DNA of 52,659 nt, from the NCBI RefSeq assembly GCF_015352445.1, contig NZ_JADKPO010000031.1, positions 1 through 52,659 on the forward strand. Reading direction: 5' to 3'. This stretch comes from Nocardioides agariphilus. GTDB lineage: Bacteria; Actinomycetota; Actinomycetes; Propionibacteriales; Nocardioidaceae. A program made the position numbers and the translations under genes. The notes beneath the pieces are model-generated. The model was not told the DNA's origin and made no database searches. It was given only the letters and a program-made list of their open reading frames with translations. Below, piece by piece: positions 24,907-33,986 of the stretch (positions are counted from its first letter, which is position 1; every line of letters starts with the position of its first letter).

Positions 24907-25908
24907 GTGCTTCGACGACTTCGTCGCCCTGTGGCCGCGCTGAGCGCGGCCCTCCTCCTACCGGTCCTCGCCGCCTGCGGCAACGAGGGGTCCAGTGCCG
25001 CCGACGACCCCGACGCGAGCTCGTCGTCGGCGGGCGCGGGCGCAGGGGAGCTGTCCGAGGTCTCCTTCACAGGTGAGGTCGGCAAGAGCCTCAAGGCGTC
25101 GTGGAAGTCGAAGGTCGAGGCCCCGAAGTCCACGACCGTGACGACGCTGGTCAAGGGTGACGGCGACAAGATCGCCGACGGCGACACCGTGAACACGTAT
25201 CTGTACCTCGGCAACGGGTCGGCCAAGAAGGATCTGTTCAGCGACTACGACAACGGCGCGGCCGAGGCGATCCCCTACAGCGACCAGATCGGCGACGTCT
25301 TCGTCAAGCTCTTCGAGGGCGCGACCTACGGCTCTCGCGTGGTGGCCGTCACGACGGCCGCCGAGCTCTTCGGTGCCCAGGTGGAGAGCAACCAGTTCGG
25401 ACTGGCGGCCGAGGACGCCGTCGTGGTCGTCGCCGACTTCGTGGACAAGCAGGAAGCCGCGCCCACGCCCACCGATGACACCGCCCACGACGCCACCCAG
25501 GACACCCAGCCGACCATTGTCGAGAAGGACGGCAAGCCGACCGGTCTCGACTTCTCCGGCATCGACGAGCCCGAGCTCGACACCCCGGTGCAGCGCCTGG
25601 TCCTCAAGGAGGGCACCGGCGCTGCCGTGAAGGCGACCGACACGCTGAAGGTCGACTACCTCGGCTCGACCTACGACGCGAAGACGCCGTTCGACGAGAG
25701 CTTCTCCAAGGGCCAGCCCCTGACCTCGGCGCTCAGTGGCCTGATCCAGGGCTGGAGCATCGGCCTGACGGGCGTCAAGGTTGGCAGCCGGGTGCTGCTG
25801 CAGATCCCGCCGGCCTACGGGTACGGCGCGCAGGGCAGCGGCTCGATCCCCGCCAACGCCACGCTCTGGTTCGTGATCGACGTGATCTCGGTGGAGGCTG
25901 CCCAGTAG
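24907..25908 (+). CDS. FKBP-type peptidyl-prolyl isomerase lipoprotein
   Basis: The 333-aa protein has a lipoprotein signal (LAAC, Cys24), a degenerate FKBP-like first domain (about 50-165) and a canonical C-terminal FKBP domain (about 225-333: VQRLVLKEGTG, VDYLGSTYD, GWSIGLTGVKVGSR, IPPAYGYG). Two-domain lipoprotein FKBPs are common in Nocardioidaceae and probably aid folding outside the membrane. The GTG start at 24907 is supported by the signal peptide. The TAG stop is the first copy of a 7-bp tandem repeat. Confidence 0.9.
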   Translation: MLRRLRRPVAALSAALLLPVLAACGNEGSSAADDPDASSSSAGAGAGELSEVSFTGEVGKSLKASWKSKVEAPKSTTVTTLVKGDGDKIADGDTVNTYLYLGNGSAKKDLFSDYDNGAAEAIPYSDQIGDVFVKLFEGATYGSRVVAVTTAAELFGAQVESNQFGLAAEDAVVVVADFVDKQEAAPTPTDDTAHDATQDTQPTIVEKDGKPTGLDFSGIDEPELDTPVQRLVLKEGTGAAVKATDTLKVDYLGSTYDAKTPFDESFSKGQPLTSALSGLIQGWSIGLTGVKVGSRVLLQIPPAYGYGAQGSGSIPANATLWFVIDVISVEAAQ

Positions 25909-25933
25909 CCGGTAGCCGGTAGCCGGTAGCCGG
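25906..25933. repeat. TAGCCGG tandem repeat x4
   Basis: Four perfect 7-bp copies begin on the TAG stop of the FKBP gene and fill the gap to the convergent exporter gene. The following GCCGGT...ACCGGC could fold as a small hairpin at the convergence point. Confidence 0.9.
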
Positions 25934-25937
25934 TGGG

Positions 25938-27470
25938 TCAGCCGACCGGCGCCGGCCCCTCGGCGGGGATGTCCTCCTTGTGCGCGTTGATGAAGACCAG
26001 CGTGGCGATCAGGGCGGCGGCGAACAGGATCGCGCCCCACAGGAACGCGACGTGGTAGCCGTGGATGAAGGCGAGCGGGAAGATCTGCTGCGCCTGGTCG
26101 GGGCTGCTCGGCGGATGGTCGGTGAAGTAGGCCGTGACCGCGCCCGCGAACAGGGTGTTGAGCAGCGCGGTGCCGAGCGAGCCGCCGATCTGCTGGGAGG
26201 TGTTGAGCACGGCCGAGGCGACGCCCGCGTCGTGGCTGCCGACCCCGATCAAGGAGGTGCTGGCGGCCGGGATGAAGACCCCGGCCAGGCCCACCGACAT
26301 GATCACCATCGCCGGGAAGACCAGCAGCCAGTAGTTGGAGTCCTGGTCGATCTGCGTCAGCAGCAACATGCCCACGATCGCCATCGCGAGCCCAGGGATC
26401 ATCAGCGGCCTGGGCCCGAACCGGGGGAGGAGCTGGGAGACGAAACCAGCCGCGAAGATGATCCCGAGGCTGAACGGCAAGAACGCGAACCCGGCCTTCA
26501 ACGGGGTGTAGTCGAGGTTGACCTGGAAGTAGTAGGTCAAGAACAGGAACATCGCGTAGAGGGCGGCACCCACGAACAAGAACACCAGGAACGACCCGCC
26601 GCGGTTGCGGTCGGACACCACGCGCAGCGGCAGCATCGGGTTGCGGGCCCGGCCTTCCCAGAGCACGAAGGCGACCAGGAGCACCACCGCGAGGATCAGG
26701 AACGTCAGCGTGCTCGGCGCGCCCCAGCCCTGGACCGCGGTCGATGTCGGGTCGTCGGGGTGCTTGGCTCGCGCCGCCTCGGTGAAGCCGTAGACCAGCG
26801 AGAACAAGCCGACAGTGGCGAGCAGCACGCCGGGCACGTCGTATCTGGTGTCTCCGTGGGCCTTGCTCTCCTTGACCAGCGGGATCGCTGCGGCCGCCAC
26901 GACGATGGCGAAGGGCACGTTGACGCCCAGGCACCAGCGCCACGAGGCGTATTCGGTCAGGACGCCGCCGACGATCAGGCCGATCGCGGCACCGCCGCCG
27001 GACAGCGCACCGAACACGCCGAACGCCTTGGCGCGCTCCCTGGGCTCGGTGAAGGTGACGGTGACGATCGACAGCGAGGCCGGCGCCATCAAGGCGGCGA
27101 AGGCGCCTTGGAGTGCTCGCGCGCCGAACAGCAGCTCCTGGTTGGGGGCGAGCCCGCCGATCGCCGAGGCCGCCGCGAACCCGATGAGCCCGATGATGAA
27201 GGTGCGCTTGCGACCGGTGTAGTCGGCGATCCGACCGCCCAGCAGCAGCAGCGCGCCGAAGGCCAGTGTGTAGGCCGTGACCATCCACTGTCGGTCGGCG
27301 TTACTGATGTCGAGGTCTGCCTGGGCCGACGGCAGCGCGATGTTCACGATCGAGGCGTCGAGGATGATCATCAGCTGGGCCGCCGCCAGGACGACCAGCG
27401 CCCACCATCGGCCCGGGTCCGGCACGGTCTGCTCTGGGTTGGTTCCGGTTGCGCGAACGGGTTCACTCAT
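25938..27470 (-). CDS. DHA2-family MFS drug exporter (EmrB/QacA type)
   Basis: The 510-aa protein has about 14 transmembrane helices. The DHA2 N-terminal motif LDASIVNIALPSAQADL contains the conserved Asp, and GGRIADYTGRKR is MFS motif A. It probably exports drugs or toxic amphiphiles by proton antiport. The ATG at 27470 follows AGGAGTCACG. A TTGCT-N6-AGCAA palindrome 36 nt upstream is a probable repressor site, but no regulator gene is adjacent. Confidence 0.9.
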   Translation of the reverse strand: MSEPVRATGTNPEQTVPDPGRWWALVVLAAAQLMIILDASIVNIALPSAQADLDISNADRQWMVTAYTLAFGALLLLGGRIADYTGRKRTFIIGLIGFAAASAIGGLAPNQELLFGARALQGAFAALMAPASLSIVTVTFTEPRERAKAFGVFGALSGGGAAIGLIVGGVLTEYASWRWCLGVNVPFAIVVAAAAIPLVKESKAHGDTRYDVPGVLLATVGLFSLVYGFTEAARAKHPDDPTSTAVQGWGAPSTLTFLILAVVLLVAFVLWEGRARNPMLPLRVVSDRNRGGSFLVFLFVGAALYAMFLFLTYYFQVNLDYTPLKAGFAFLPFSLGIIFAAGFVSQLLPRFGPRPLMIPGLAMAIVGMLLLTQIDQDSNYWLLVFPAMVIMSVGLAGVFIPAASTSLIGVGSHDAGVASAVLNTSQQIGGSLGTALLNTLFAGAVTAYFTDHPPSSPDQAQQIFPLAFIHGYHVAFLWGAILFAAALIATLVFINAHKEDIPAEGPAPVG

Positions 27471-27505
27471 CGTGACTCCTGGGATCGTGGTGCTGCTCAC
27501 GAAAA

Positions 27506-27521
27506 TTGCTTGGAACAGCAA
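27506..27521. promoter_or_regulatory. Palindrome upstream of the MFS exporter gene
   Basis: TTGCTTGGAACAGCAA has TTGCT/AGCAA arms around 6 nt, 36 nt before the exporter ATG, in the region divergent from the TerC gene. A TetR- or MarR-type operator is likely by position. No adjacent regulator gene is present. Confidence 0.4.
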
Positions 27522-27618
27522 ACCACCGATCGCCGACAGTGATTCCGGCTCAGTCGGTCCGGGTTCGAGCGTCGGGACGCCCTACGCTTCCAGCAGCGCC
27601 CTGTCTTGCGCTGATATG

Positions 27619-27654
27619 CCGGGGGACATTCCGGGGGACATTCCGGGGGACATT
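27619..27654. repeat. 12-bp tandem repeat x3 upstream of the TerC gene
   Basis: CCGGGGGACATT is repeated three times without mismatch, ending 29 nt before the TerC start. It probably lies in its 5' leader. No Mn-riboswitch signature could be recognised around it. Confidence 0.9.
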
Positions 27655-27683
27655 GCGAGGGACGAGGAGACGGCGGACAGCTC

Positions 27684-28658
27684 GTGATCAACACCGTCCC
27701 TCTGGCCGTCTGGGTGGCCACCCTCGGCCTCCTGCTCGCCATCGTCGTGCTCGACCTGTGGGTGATCGCTCGACGCAGCGACCAGGTCACGCTGGCGCAG
27801 TCCGTGCGATGGGTGACCTTCTACGTCGCCCTGGCGCTCGCCTTCGGCACGGCAGTGGCGCTCTCCATCGGCGGCCGCACCGGCGCGGAGTACTTCTCCG
27901 GGTACGTCACCGAGTACTGCCTCTCGGTCGACAACCTGTTCGTCTTCGTCATCATCATGTCGCGGTTCGCCGTACCGCCGCACGCGCAGGACAAGGCGCT
28001 CTACATCGGGATCGTGCTCTCCATGGTGATGAGGGCGGTGTTCATCTTCGCCGGCGCGGCACTGATCGCCGCTGCCTCGTGGACCTTCTACGTCTTCGGC
28101 ATCCTGCTGATCTACACCGCCGTCACTCTGCTGCGTGACGACGACGGGGAGCCGGACTTCCAGGAGTACCGGGTGATCCGCTCGCTGCGCCGGGTGCTGC
28201 CGCTGACGCGCGACTACCACGGTGGCCGGCTGCTGGTCCGTCACGAGGGCCGTCGGCACGCGACCCCGCTGGTGATCGCCATCGCGGCGATCGGAGTCGC
28301 CAACGTGGTCTTCGCGCTCGACTCGATCCCGGCGATCTTCGGGCTGACCCAGGACCCGTTCGTCGTCGTCACCGCCAACGCCTTCGCGCTGATGGGACTT
28401 CGCCAGCTCTACTTCCTCGTCGGCGGGCTGCTCGAACGACTCATCTACCTCAACCTCGGCTTGTCCGCGATCTTGGCGTTCATCGGGGTCAAGCTGATCA
28501 TCGAGGCCCTCCACGGGTCGCACATCGACCACCTGGGACGGATCCCGCTTCCCGAGATCGGCATCTTGACCTCACTCGGCTTCATCGTCGTCGTGCTCGC
28601 GACGGCCGGGCTCGCCAGCGTCGCCAACAGCGGCGCCCGCGGCGAGGGCGGGACGTAG
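27684..28658 (+). CDS. TerC/Alx-family membrane protein
   Basis: The 324-aa polytopic protein has the TerC signatures EYCLSVDNLFVFVII and VVFALDSIPAIFG, with conserved acidic residues in membrane helices. The family is linked to metal (Mn) export and tellurite resistance. The start is the GTG at 27684. There is no clear Shine-Dalgarno closer than the GAGGAG about 18 nt upstream, so the start is moderately certain. It diverges from the MFS exporter gene. Confidence 0.88.
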   Translation: MINTVPLAVWVATLGLLLAIVVLDLWVIARRSDQVTLAQSVRWVTFYVALALAFGTAVALSIGGRTGAEYFSGYVTEYCLSVDNLFVFVIIMSRFAVPPHAQDKALYIGIVLSMVMRAVFIFAGAALIAAASWTFYVFGILLIYTAVTLLRDDDGEPDFQEYRVIRSLRRVLPLTRDYHGGRLLVRHEGRRHATPLVIAIAAIGVANVVFALDSIPAIFGLTQDPFVVVTANAFALMGLRQLYFLVGGLLERLIYLNLGLSAILAFIGVKLIIEALHGSHIDHLGRIPLPEIGILTSLGFIVVVLATAGLASVANSGARGEGGT

Positions 28659-28701
28659 AGGGACTCTCAGATCTCGACCCGCTGATGAGACCCGACCATG
28701 G

Positions 28702-29620
28702 TCAGCTTGCCTGGTTCGTACCCAGCTGACCTTGGGCGCAGTTGGCGATGGCGAGTTCTGAGACCTCTGGCCCCGCGAGCTCGGCCACGATGCGTGCGTA
28801 TCGGAGGACCAGCACGCGGTGGCAGAGGTGGGCAAGCTGTTCGTAGTCGCCGGACGCGACCAGGACCGCCGCGCCCCCTCGTGCTGCCTCGCAGATCATC
28901 TGCAGGATGTCGAACTTGGCGCCCGCATCGATCCCTTGCGTGGGCTCGTCGAGAAGCAGGACGCGTGGTCTTTCGGCCATCCACTTCGCGATTACGACCT
29001 TCTGTTGGTTCCCCCGTAGAACTGGTTGACCCGGTGGTCCGGGTCAGGGGGCGGACACCGAACTGCCTCAGCTTCTGCGCTGAGTACACGCGCTCGTATC
29101 GCTTTCGCAGGGGCTGAAAGGCCATCTGACGGCGATTCGCGAGCAACGCGAGGTTCTCCGTCGTCGTCGCCTCGGGCCAGACCCCGTCTCGGTGACGGTT
29201 GCCAGGCACCAGGCTCACGCCGAGGTCGATGGTCCTTGAGATCGAGCACGACAAGACATCGACGTTGTCGACGGTTGCCGACCCAGCCCTGGCCTTCGTA
29301 GCCGGAGGTGATGCCCATGTTCTCGAGCACAGTCATCCCGTCCACCAGACCGAGGTCCTGGTGGATCACGGCGATTCCGTGCTCGTGCGCAGATCTGATG
29401 GGGAAGGTGATCTGACGGCCCCACAGTTCCATGGTGGCCTCGCCGTCGGGGGCATGGAACCGGTGATGATCTTGACGAGAGTCGACTTCCCCGATCCGTT
29501 CTGACCCAGCAGAGCGTGCACCTCACCAGCTGAGGCAGTGAAGTCCACTCCCGCGAGCGCACAGGCTTCGCCGAAGTGTTTGCTGATCCCGCTGAGGACC
29601 AGACCGGAGCCCGCACTCAC
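28702..29620 (-). pseudogene. Sugar ABC transporter ATPase (RbsA-like), multiply frameshifted
   Basis: Pieces of one RbsA-type ATPase appear in different frames: the N-terminal Walker [19 protein letters not shown] (about 29480-29535), [22 protein letters not shown] after a shift near 29440, and the C-terminal QQKVVIAKW then VLLLDEPTQGIDAGAKFDI (28890-29000) after further shifts. The original GTG at 29620 overlaps the permease stop as GTGA, so the operon structure survives although the gene cannot make a full product. At ~300 codons it is also far shorter than the usual ~500, so the middle has been deleted. At least one break lies in a homopolymer (CCCCC at 29012-29016). Confidence 0.85.
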
Positions 29621-30704
29621 CGTCGGCCGTTCAATCGGGCCGCCAGCCGGGCGAACGTGACCGCCATGACAAGTGCGACCCCGTTGAACACGTCCGAAAC
29701 CCACGGCTGAGCGCCGAGGAGCTGCAGTCCGTTGACGAAGATGGTCAAGAGGTACAGCGCGATGACGGTGCCCAGGGCGTTGAACCTACCGACCGTGATC
29801 GCTGTCGCGCCGAGGAAGACGGCGGCAAAGGGTTGGAGCAGGAATTGACCAGCGATGCTGGGGTCGAGTTGGCCCACGTTGCCCGCCAGCAGGATCCCTG
29901 TCGCTCCGGCGATGAGCGAGCACATGACGAATCCGCCGATCCGGAGGCGGTCGACATCGAGCCCCGCGAGACGGGCAGAGTCACGGCTTCCACCGATGAA
30001 CAACAGGTACCGACCCAGAGGGGTGCGCTCGTACTCCTACCAGAGTGCGACCACCAGGACCCACCCGAACCACACCACACTGGGGAACCCGATGAGGTCG
30101 GTTCGTGCGAGCGCGAGCACCTCGGGCGGGATGTTGGGAATGATCGAGCTGTTGGTGATGGCGTATGCGACACCCACCAGCGCGGTCGACATGCCCAAGG
30201 TGGCGATGAACGAGTCGATCCCTACCTTGACGATCAGGAGACCGTTGATGAACCCGACTCCGAGACTGAGCGCGACGACGGCGAGGAGTGCGGCAGCCAA
30301 GCCGCGCCCGTCGACGGTCAACTGCGCGGCGAGGGCGCCGCAGGCCGTCATGAGTCCAGCAATGGAGAGATCGAAGTCTCCCGAACGAAGAGGAAGCGTC
30401 AGCGCCAGTGCCAGCAGCAGGATGATCGCCTGAGAGTTGATCATCGCCTTGACGTTGCCCACCGTTGCGAACGTGTCGGGAAGCATCACGGAGAACACTG
30501 CAAAGGACGCGACGAGCACTGCGACCAAGCCGTACTGTTCCGCGACCTTGAGCGCTGCACCTCGTTGACCCCGCCCCTCGCCACGACGTACGGGCTGCGC
30601 CGCCGTCTGCGGTCGCCGTCCGTCACATCGGAAGTGCGGACTGCGACTGCGGTGGCCTCAACCTGTCGATCCCCCTGCCGAGCGCTCTTGAATGACGCCC
30701 GCAT
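29617..30704 (-). pseudogene. Sugar ABC transporter permease (RbsC-like), nonsense and frameshift
   Basis: An RbsC/inositol-type permease reads from ATG 30704 (AAGGA upstream), shifts frame near 30550-30570, continues through EQYGLVAVLVASFAVFSV and GDFDLSIAGLM, then meets an in-frame TAG at 30037-30039. The same frame continues EYERTPLGRYLLFIGGSRD to a TGA at 29617. A single base change would restore the amber codon. Four nt separate it from the binding-protein gene upstream, and it overlaps the ATPase gene downstream. Confidence 0.85.
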
Positions 30705-30708
30705 GTCC

Positions 30709-31436
30709 TTACATTCCCCAAGCCTTCGTGAAGACGGACTCGAAGCCGTCGAACTCGGGGTAGATCTCGGCCTCGGTGCAGCTCCCCAGATTGGTGCTGT
30801 CGATGATCTGGCCGGGAAGACCCCAGTCCGAGGGCTCAGCTCCCGCCATTCCGCGGCCCAACTGGTCGACAAGGGCCCACCCGATGTACGGAGCCGGCCC
30901 GTTGGCGATGGTCACTCGCTGGAGGGTGTTGTTCGCGGCCATGGCCTCCAGGGTGGAGGAGTTGGCATCGTGTCCTGCCAGGGCGATCTCAGAACCGGCC
31001 AGCTGGAGTACCGGGCTGATGACACTGGCGAACGCGTCGGCAGCAGGGTAGAGGTAGTTGAGGTGGGGGGCTCGCCGAATGACTGTCTGGGGCGAGGGGC
31101 GCTAGCTTGGTGGAGAAACTGCTGTAGCTGAACTCGCTCTCGGTGATCGTGCAGGCGTCGCCACACAGTTCCACGATCTCGCCGATCGCGCCCTTGATCA
31201 TGAGGTCCACGACCGTGATCGTGGGGTCGGTGAAGGTGCCGAGCTGGACGTTGCACTTGGAGTCAGCCAGCATCCAGTCGGCAATCTTCTTGCCGTCCTC
31301 GGAGAACTCCGCCGCAACGTGGGCGAACACGCCAGCCTGCAATTCGGCCGACGGGTCGCCATTGTTCAAGTCGATGACCGTGATGCCGGCGCGGCCTTCA
31401 GCGGACCGGACACGGTCTCGAGCTGGATGTTCAACA
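30709..31436 (-). pseudogene. Sugar-binding protein, C-terminal part, frameshifted and truncated
   Basis: This reads the periplasmic sugar-binding fold: GITVIDLNNGDPSAELQAGV, ADSKCNVQLGTFTDPTI, then after a shift in a C6 run near 31064-31069 PHLNYLYPAADAFASVISP ... APYIGWALVDQLGRGMAG to a TAA at 30709. The N-terminal part is missing: similarity stops at about 31437, where plus-strand GMC oxidoreductase sequence begins. A matching N-terminal fragment lies at 33375-33544, suggesting the gene was split by inserted DNA. Confidence 0.8.
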
Positions 31437-31439
31437 GCG

Positions 31440-32109
31440 CTGATGCCGCACGAGGTGCACGCCTACAAGGGCATCACCACCACGGGGATGATCGACGACT
31501 TCTCGGGCAACGCGCCCGACGATGTCGGGTACGTCGGCGGCTTCAATCTTGTGACCGTCTCGATGGGGATGGCGACGCTGTCGATCTTCGCCCAGCCCGG
31601 AAGCCTGATCTCCAAGCCCGGCAGCCGGGGCAACTGGTGCCCGGACCTCGTGCGTCTGATGGACAACTACACCCACCTTGCTGGTCTGCACTTCGTCGGT
31701 GAAGACATGCCGAATCCGAACAACGGCGTGACGCTGCACCCGACGGCCAAGGACGCGTTCGGGATGCCGGTGTCGGTGCTGGAGTACAACGACCACCCGA
31801 ACAACGTCGCGATGCGGCGCCGGGGCTGGGACAAGGCGAAGGAGATCTTCGAGGCCGCGGGTGCCGAGGAGATCCTCGAGGTGCCTCCGTTCCCGGACAC
31901 CCACCTCCTGGGCACCTGCCGGATGGGAGACGACCCAGCGACGTCGGTGGTCAACCGCTACGGGCGCGCCCACGACGTGGAGAACCTCTTCATCGCCGAC
32001 GGCAGCGTGTTCCCGACGTCGACGGCAGAGAACCCGTCGCTGACGATCTCGGCCCTCGCGATCCGTCAGGCCCACCACATGATGAGCATCATGGCCGGTG
32101 AGGAGGAGG
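31440..32109 (+). pseudogene. GMC oxidoreductase, C-terminal fragment
   Basis: About 220 codons of the C-terminal GMC (glucose-methanol-choline) family substrate and FAD-closing domain are present. HLLGTCRMGDDPATSVVNRYGR contains the conserved catalytic His region, followed by VFPTSTAENPSLTISALAIRQA. There is no N-terminal FAD-binding GxGxxG, because the sequence begins abruptly at about 31440 next to the truncated binding-protein gene. Its own stop is lost and the frame runs on into the MFS sequence. Confidence 0.8.
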
Positions 32110-33315
32110 AGGCCACCACCGCGATCGGCCTGGGTCCTCCTCGGCGCCAGCGTCGGGGCGCAGAGTGGGACCAGCCTCTACCAGTTCGGGATCCCCTACC
32201 TGCTCCGGCAGCTGCGGGCCGCCTTCGGTGTCTCGCTCTTCGAGGGTGCGCTTCTCGTGGCTGCGCCCACGGCCGGCATGATCGCCACCCTCGCTGTGGG
32301 GCTGGGCGGCCGATCGACTGGGGGACCGGCCGGTCATGGTGAGCGGGCTGCTCGGCGCTTGCGCCTGCCTGGCCGCCGTCTCGCTGATCGACACCGGCCC
32401 TGAGCTCGGCGCCTTGCTGTTCGTCGCCGGCGCCTGCGGGGCCTCGGTCAACGTGACCAGCGGACGGGTGGTCCTGCGCTCCTTCGATCCGAGCGCACGG
32501 GGCCTGGCGATGGGGATCCGCCAGACATCGCCCTTGATCGGGATGGGCCTTGCCGCGCTGCTGCTCCCCCCGACTCGGGTCGACGTACGGCTATGGTCCG
32601 GCGCTCTTGGCGCCCGCCGCCATCTGCGCGGTCGCCGCGTGCGTGGCCCTGGTCGTCATCGGCGCAGCTGCGAAGCGCGCCGCCAGATCGACGCCGAGCT
32701 CCTCATCGCCGTACTGCACACCGCCCTTGTCGCTGCTGCATGGCGCCAGTGCCCTCCTCGTCATCCCGCAGATCGCGGTCGCCTCCTTCGCCTTCATCTA
32801 CCTGGTCGACGTCGCCGGCTGGAGCTCATCGAGGGCGGGGGAGGGGATGGCTGTCGCGTTGGCGTCCGGAGCCGTGTGCCGCCTGCTAGCAGGGAGCTGG
32901 TCGGACCGTGCCGGCTATCGCATCGGACCGATGCGCAGGATCGCCCTGCTGGCCTTCGCCGTGGTGCCACTCATGGCTGTGCTGATGCTGGTGGGCGCGG
33001 CGACCGCGCTGGTCGTGCTGCTGCTTGCCGCCGCAGTCAGCTCGGCGTGGAACGGCCTGGCCTTCACTGCCGTCGCCGAGACCGCTGGACCATCTTGGGC
33101 CGGTCGCGCCCTGGGGCTGCACCTCCAGTACGTCACCACGGCGGCAACCCCGCCCGTCATGGCGCTCGCCATCGGACCGGGGCGGTATGGCTGGGCGTTC
33201 CTCGGCTTCCAGTCTGGCGGCGCTGGTCGCCGTGATTCTGGTGCCATCGACCCTCGCCACGACCCGCCTGGATCAAGAGTCACCACGCCGCTTGGGACGA
33301 GCGCGAGCCCAGTGA
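32098..33315 (+). pseudogene. MFS transporter, multiply frameshifted
   Basis: Consecutive MFS segments occur in changing frames: AWVLLGASVGAQSGTSLYQFG (about 32126-32190), MVSGLLGACACLAAVS after a shift near 32295, YGYGPALLAPAAICAVAA after a shift in a C6 run near 32570, and the last helices after another shift near 33220. Four frames are needed to read one ~400-aa transporter. It shares the strand with the GMC fragment and may have been its operon partner. Confidence 0.78.
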
Positions 33316-33374
33316 AGGAGGCCGGGGAGCGATGGGACACCGCTTCACGGCAGCACACGGGTGGCGCTGCTGCC

Positions 33375-33544
33375 TCATCGGCTGCGTCGACGGGTGATCT
33401 GGCACCCGGTCAGCGCGGCCGAACACGGAATCAGGGCCAGCTTGACGCCGGGCTCGGCGAGTGCCTTCTCCGTCGGGCCGCCGAACTCCGCCGGCACGCC
33501 CTCCTTGTACTCAGCGAGCTGCGCGGCAAAGTCGGTGCGCGACC
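33375..33544 (-). pseudogene. Sugar-binding protein, N-terminal fragment
   Basis: A short minus-strand stretch (AAQLAEYKEGV, KLALIPCSAALTGCQ) resembles the start of a mature ribose/inositol-type binding protein. It ends at about 33390. It matches the missing half of the binding-protein remnant at 30709-31436. It is fused in frame to the mmsA fragment upstream, so it is not expressed as a real gene. Assignment is by pattern only. Confidence 0.5.
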
Positions 33545-33965
33545 CCGGGTCCGACGGCCACCGTCCCCAGCGGCTGGTGACCGAGTGGACGTCAACGGCG
33601 GTCGAGGCGTCCTGGGTGAACGATCCCTTCACAAGGTGGGCGATCCCGCACGAGAGGTCCACGACCTCCTTGCCGCGCGACACCTCCCCGCGGGCGTCCG
33701 ACACGACCTTGCCGTGCTCGGCCGTGATGATCTCGGCGAGCTCGTCCTGCCGCTCGTTGAGCAGCTCGCGGAAGCCGAGAGGACCTGCGTACGCCGCGCC
33801 AGCGACGTTTCCGTCAGGCCGGGAACACGCGGGCGGCCTCCGCGACGACGGCCTCGACGTCGGACCGGAACGCCAGGGCGACCCGGGCCGAGACTATGCC
33901 AGTCGCGGGGGTCAGTGATCTCGCCGTACCGCTCGGACGAGACGGCGGGCGACCCGTCGGCCGTC
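33545..33965 (-). pseudogene. Methylmalonate-semialdehyde dehydrogenase (mmsA/iolA), N-terminal fragment
   Basis: The sequence reads SSERYGEITDP, SARVALAFRSDVEAVV, then after shifts LNERQDELAEIITAEHGKVV and SDARGEVSRGKEVVDLSCGI. This is the N-terminal ~140 residues of an MMSDH-family aldehyde dehydrogenase of about 500 residues. Several frameshifts and an early stop break it, and it is joined to binding-protein sequence at about 33545. The combination with a ribose/inositol ABC transporter suggests a former myo-inositol catabolic locus. The etfA stop lies 21 bp to the right. Confidence 0.7.
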
Positions 33966-33986
33966 TAGTGGCCGAGCACGGGCAGG

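Noticed and set aside
27522-27683. A yybP-ykoY manganese riboswitch before the TerC gene
   Set aside because: The conserved core could not be found; the region is dominated by the 12-bp repeat.
31143-32342. A single plus-strand frame of ~400 codons that includes the GMC fragment
   Set aside because: Its first ~100 codons are antisense to binding-protein sequence, and its end is the wrong frame of the MFS gene. Only 31440-32109 is protein-like.
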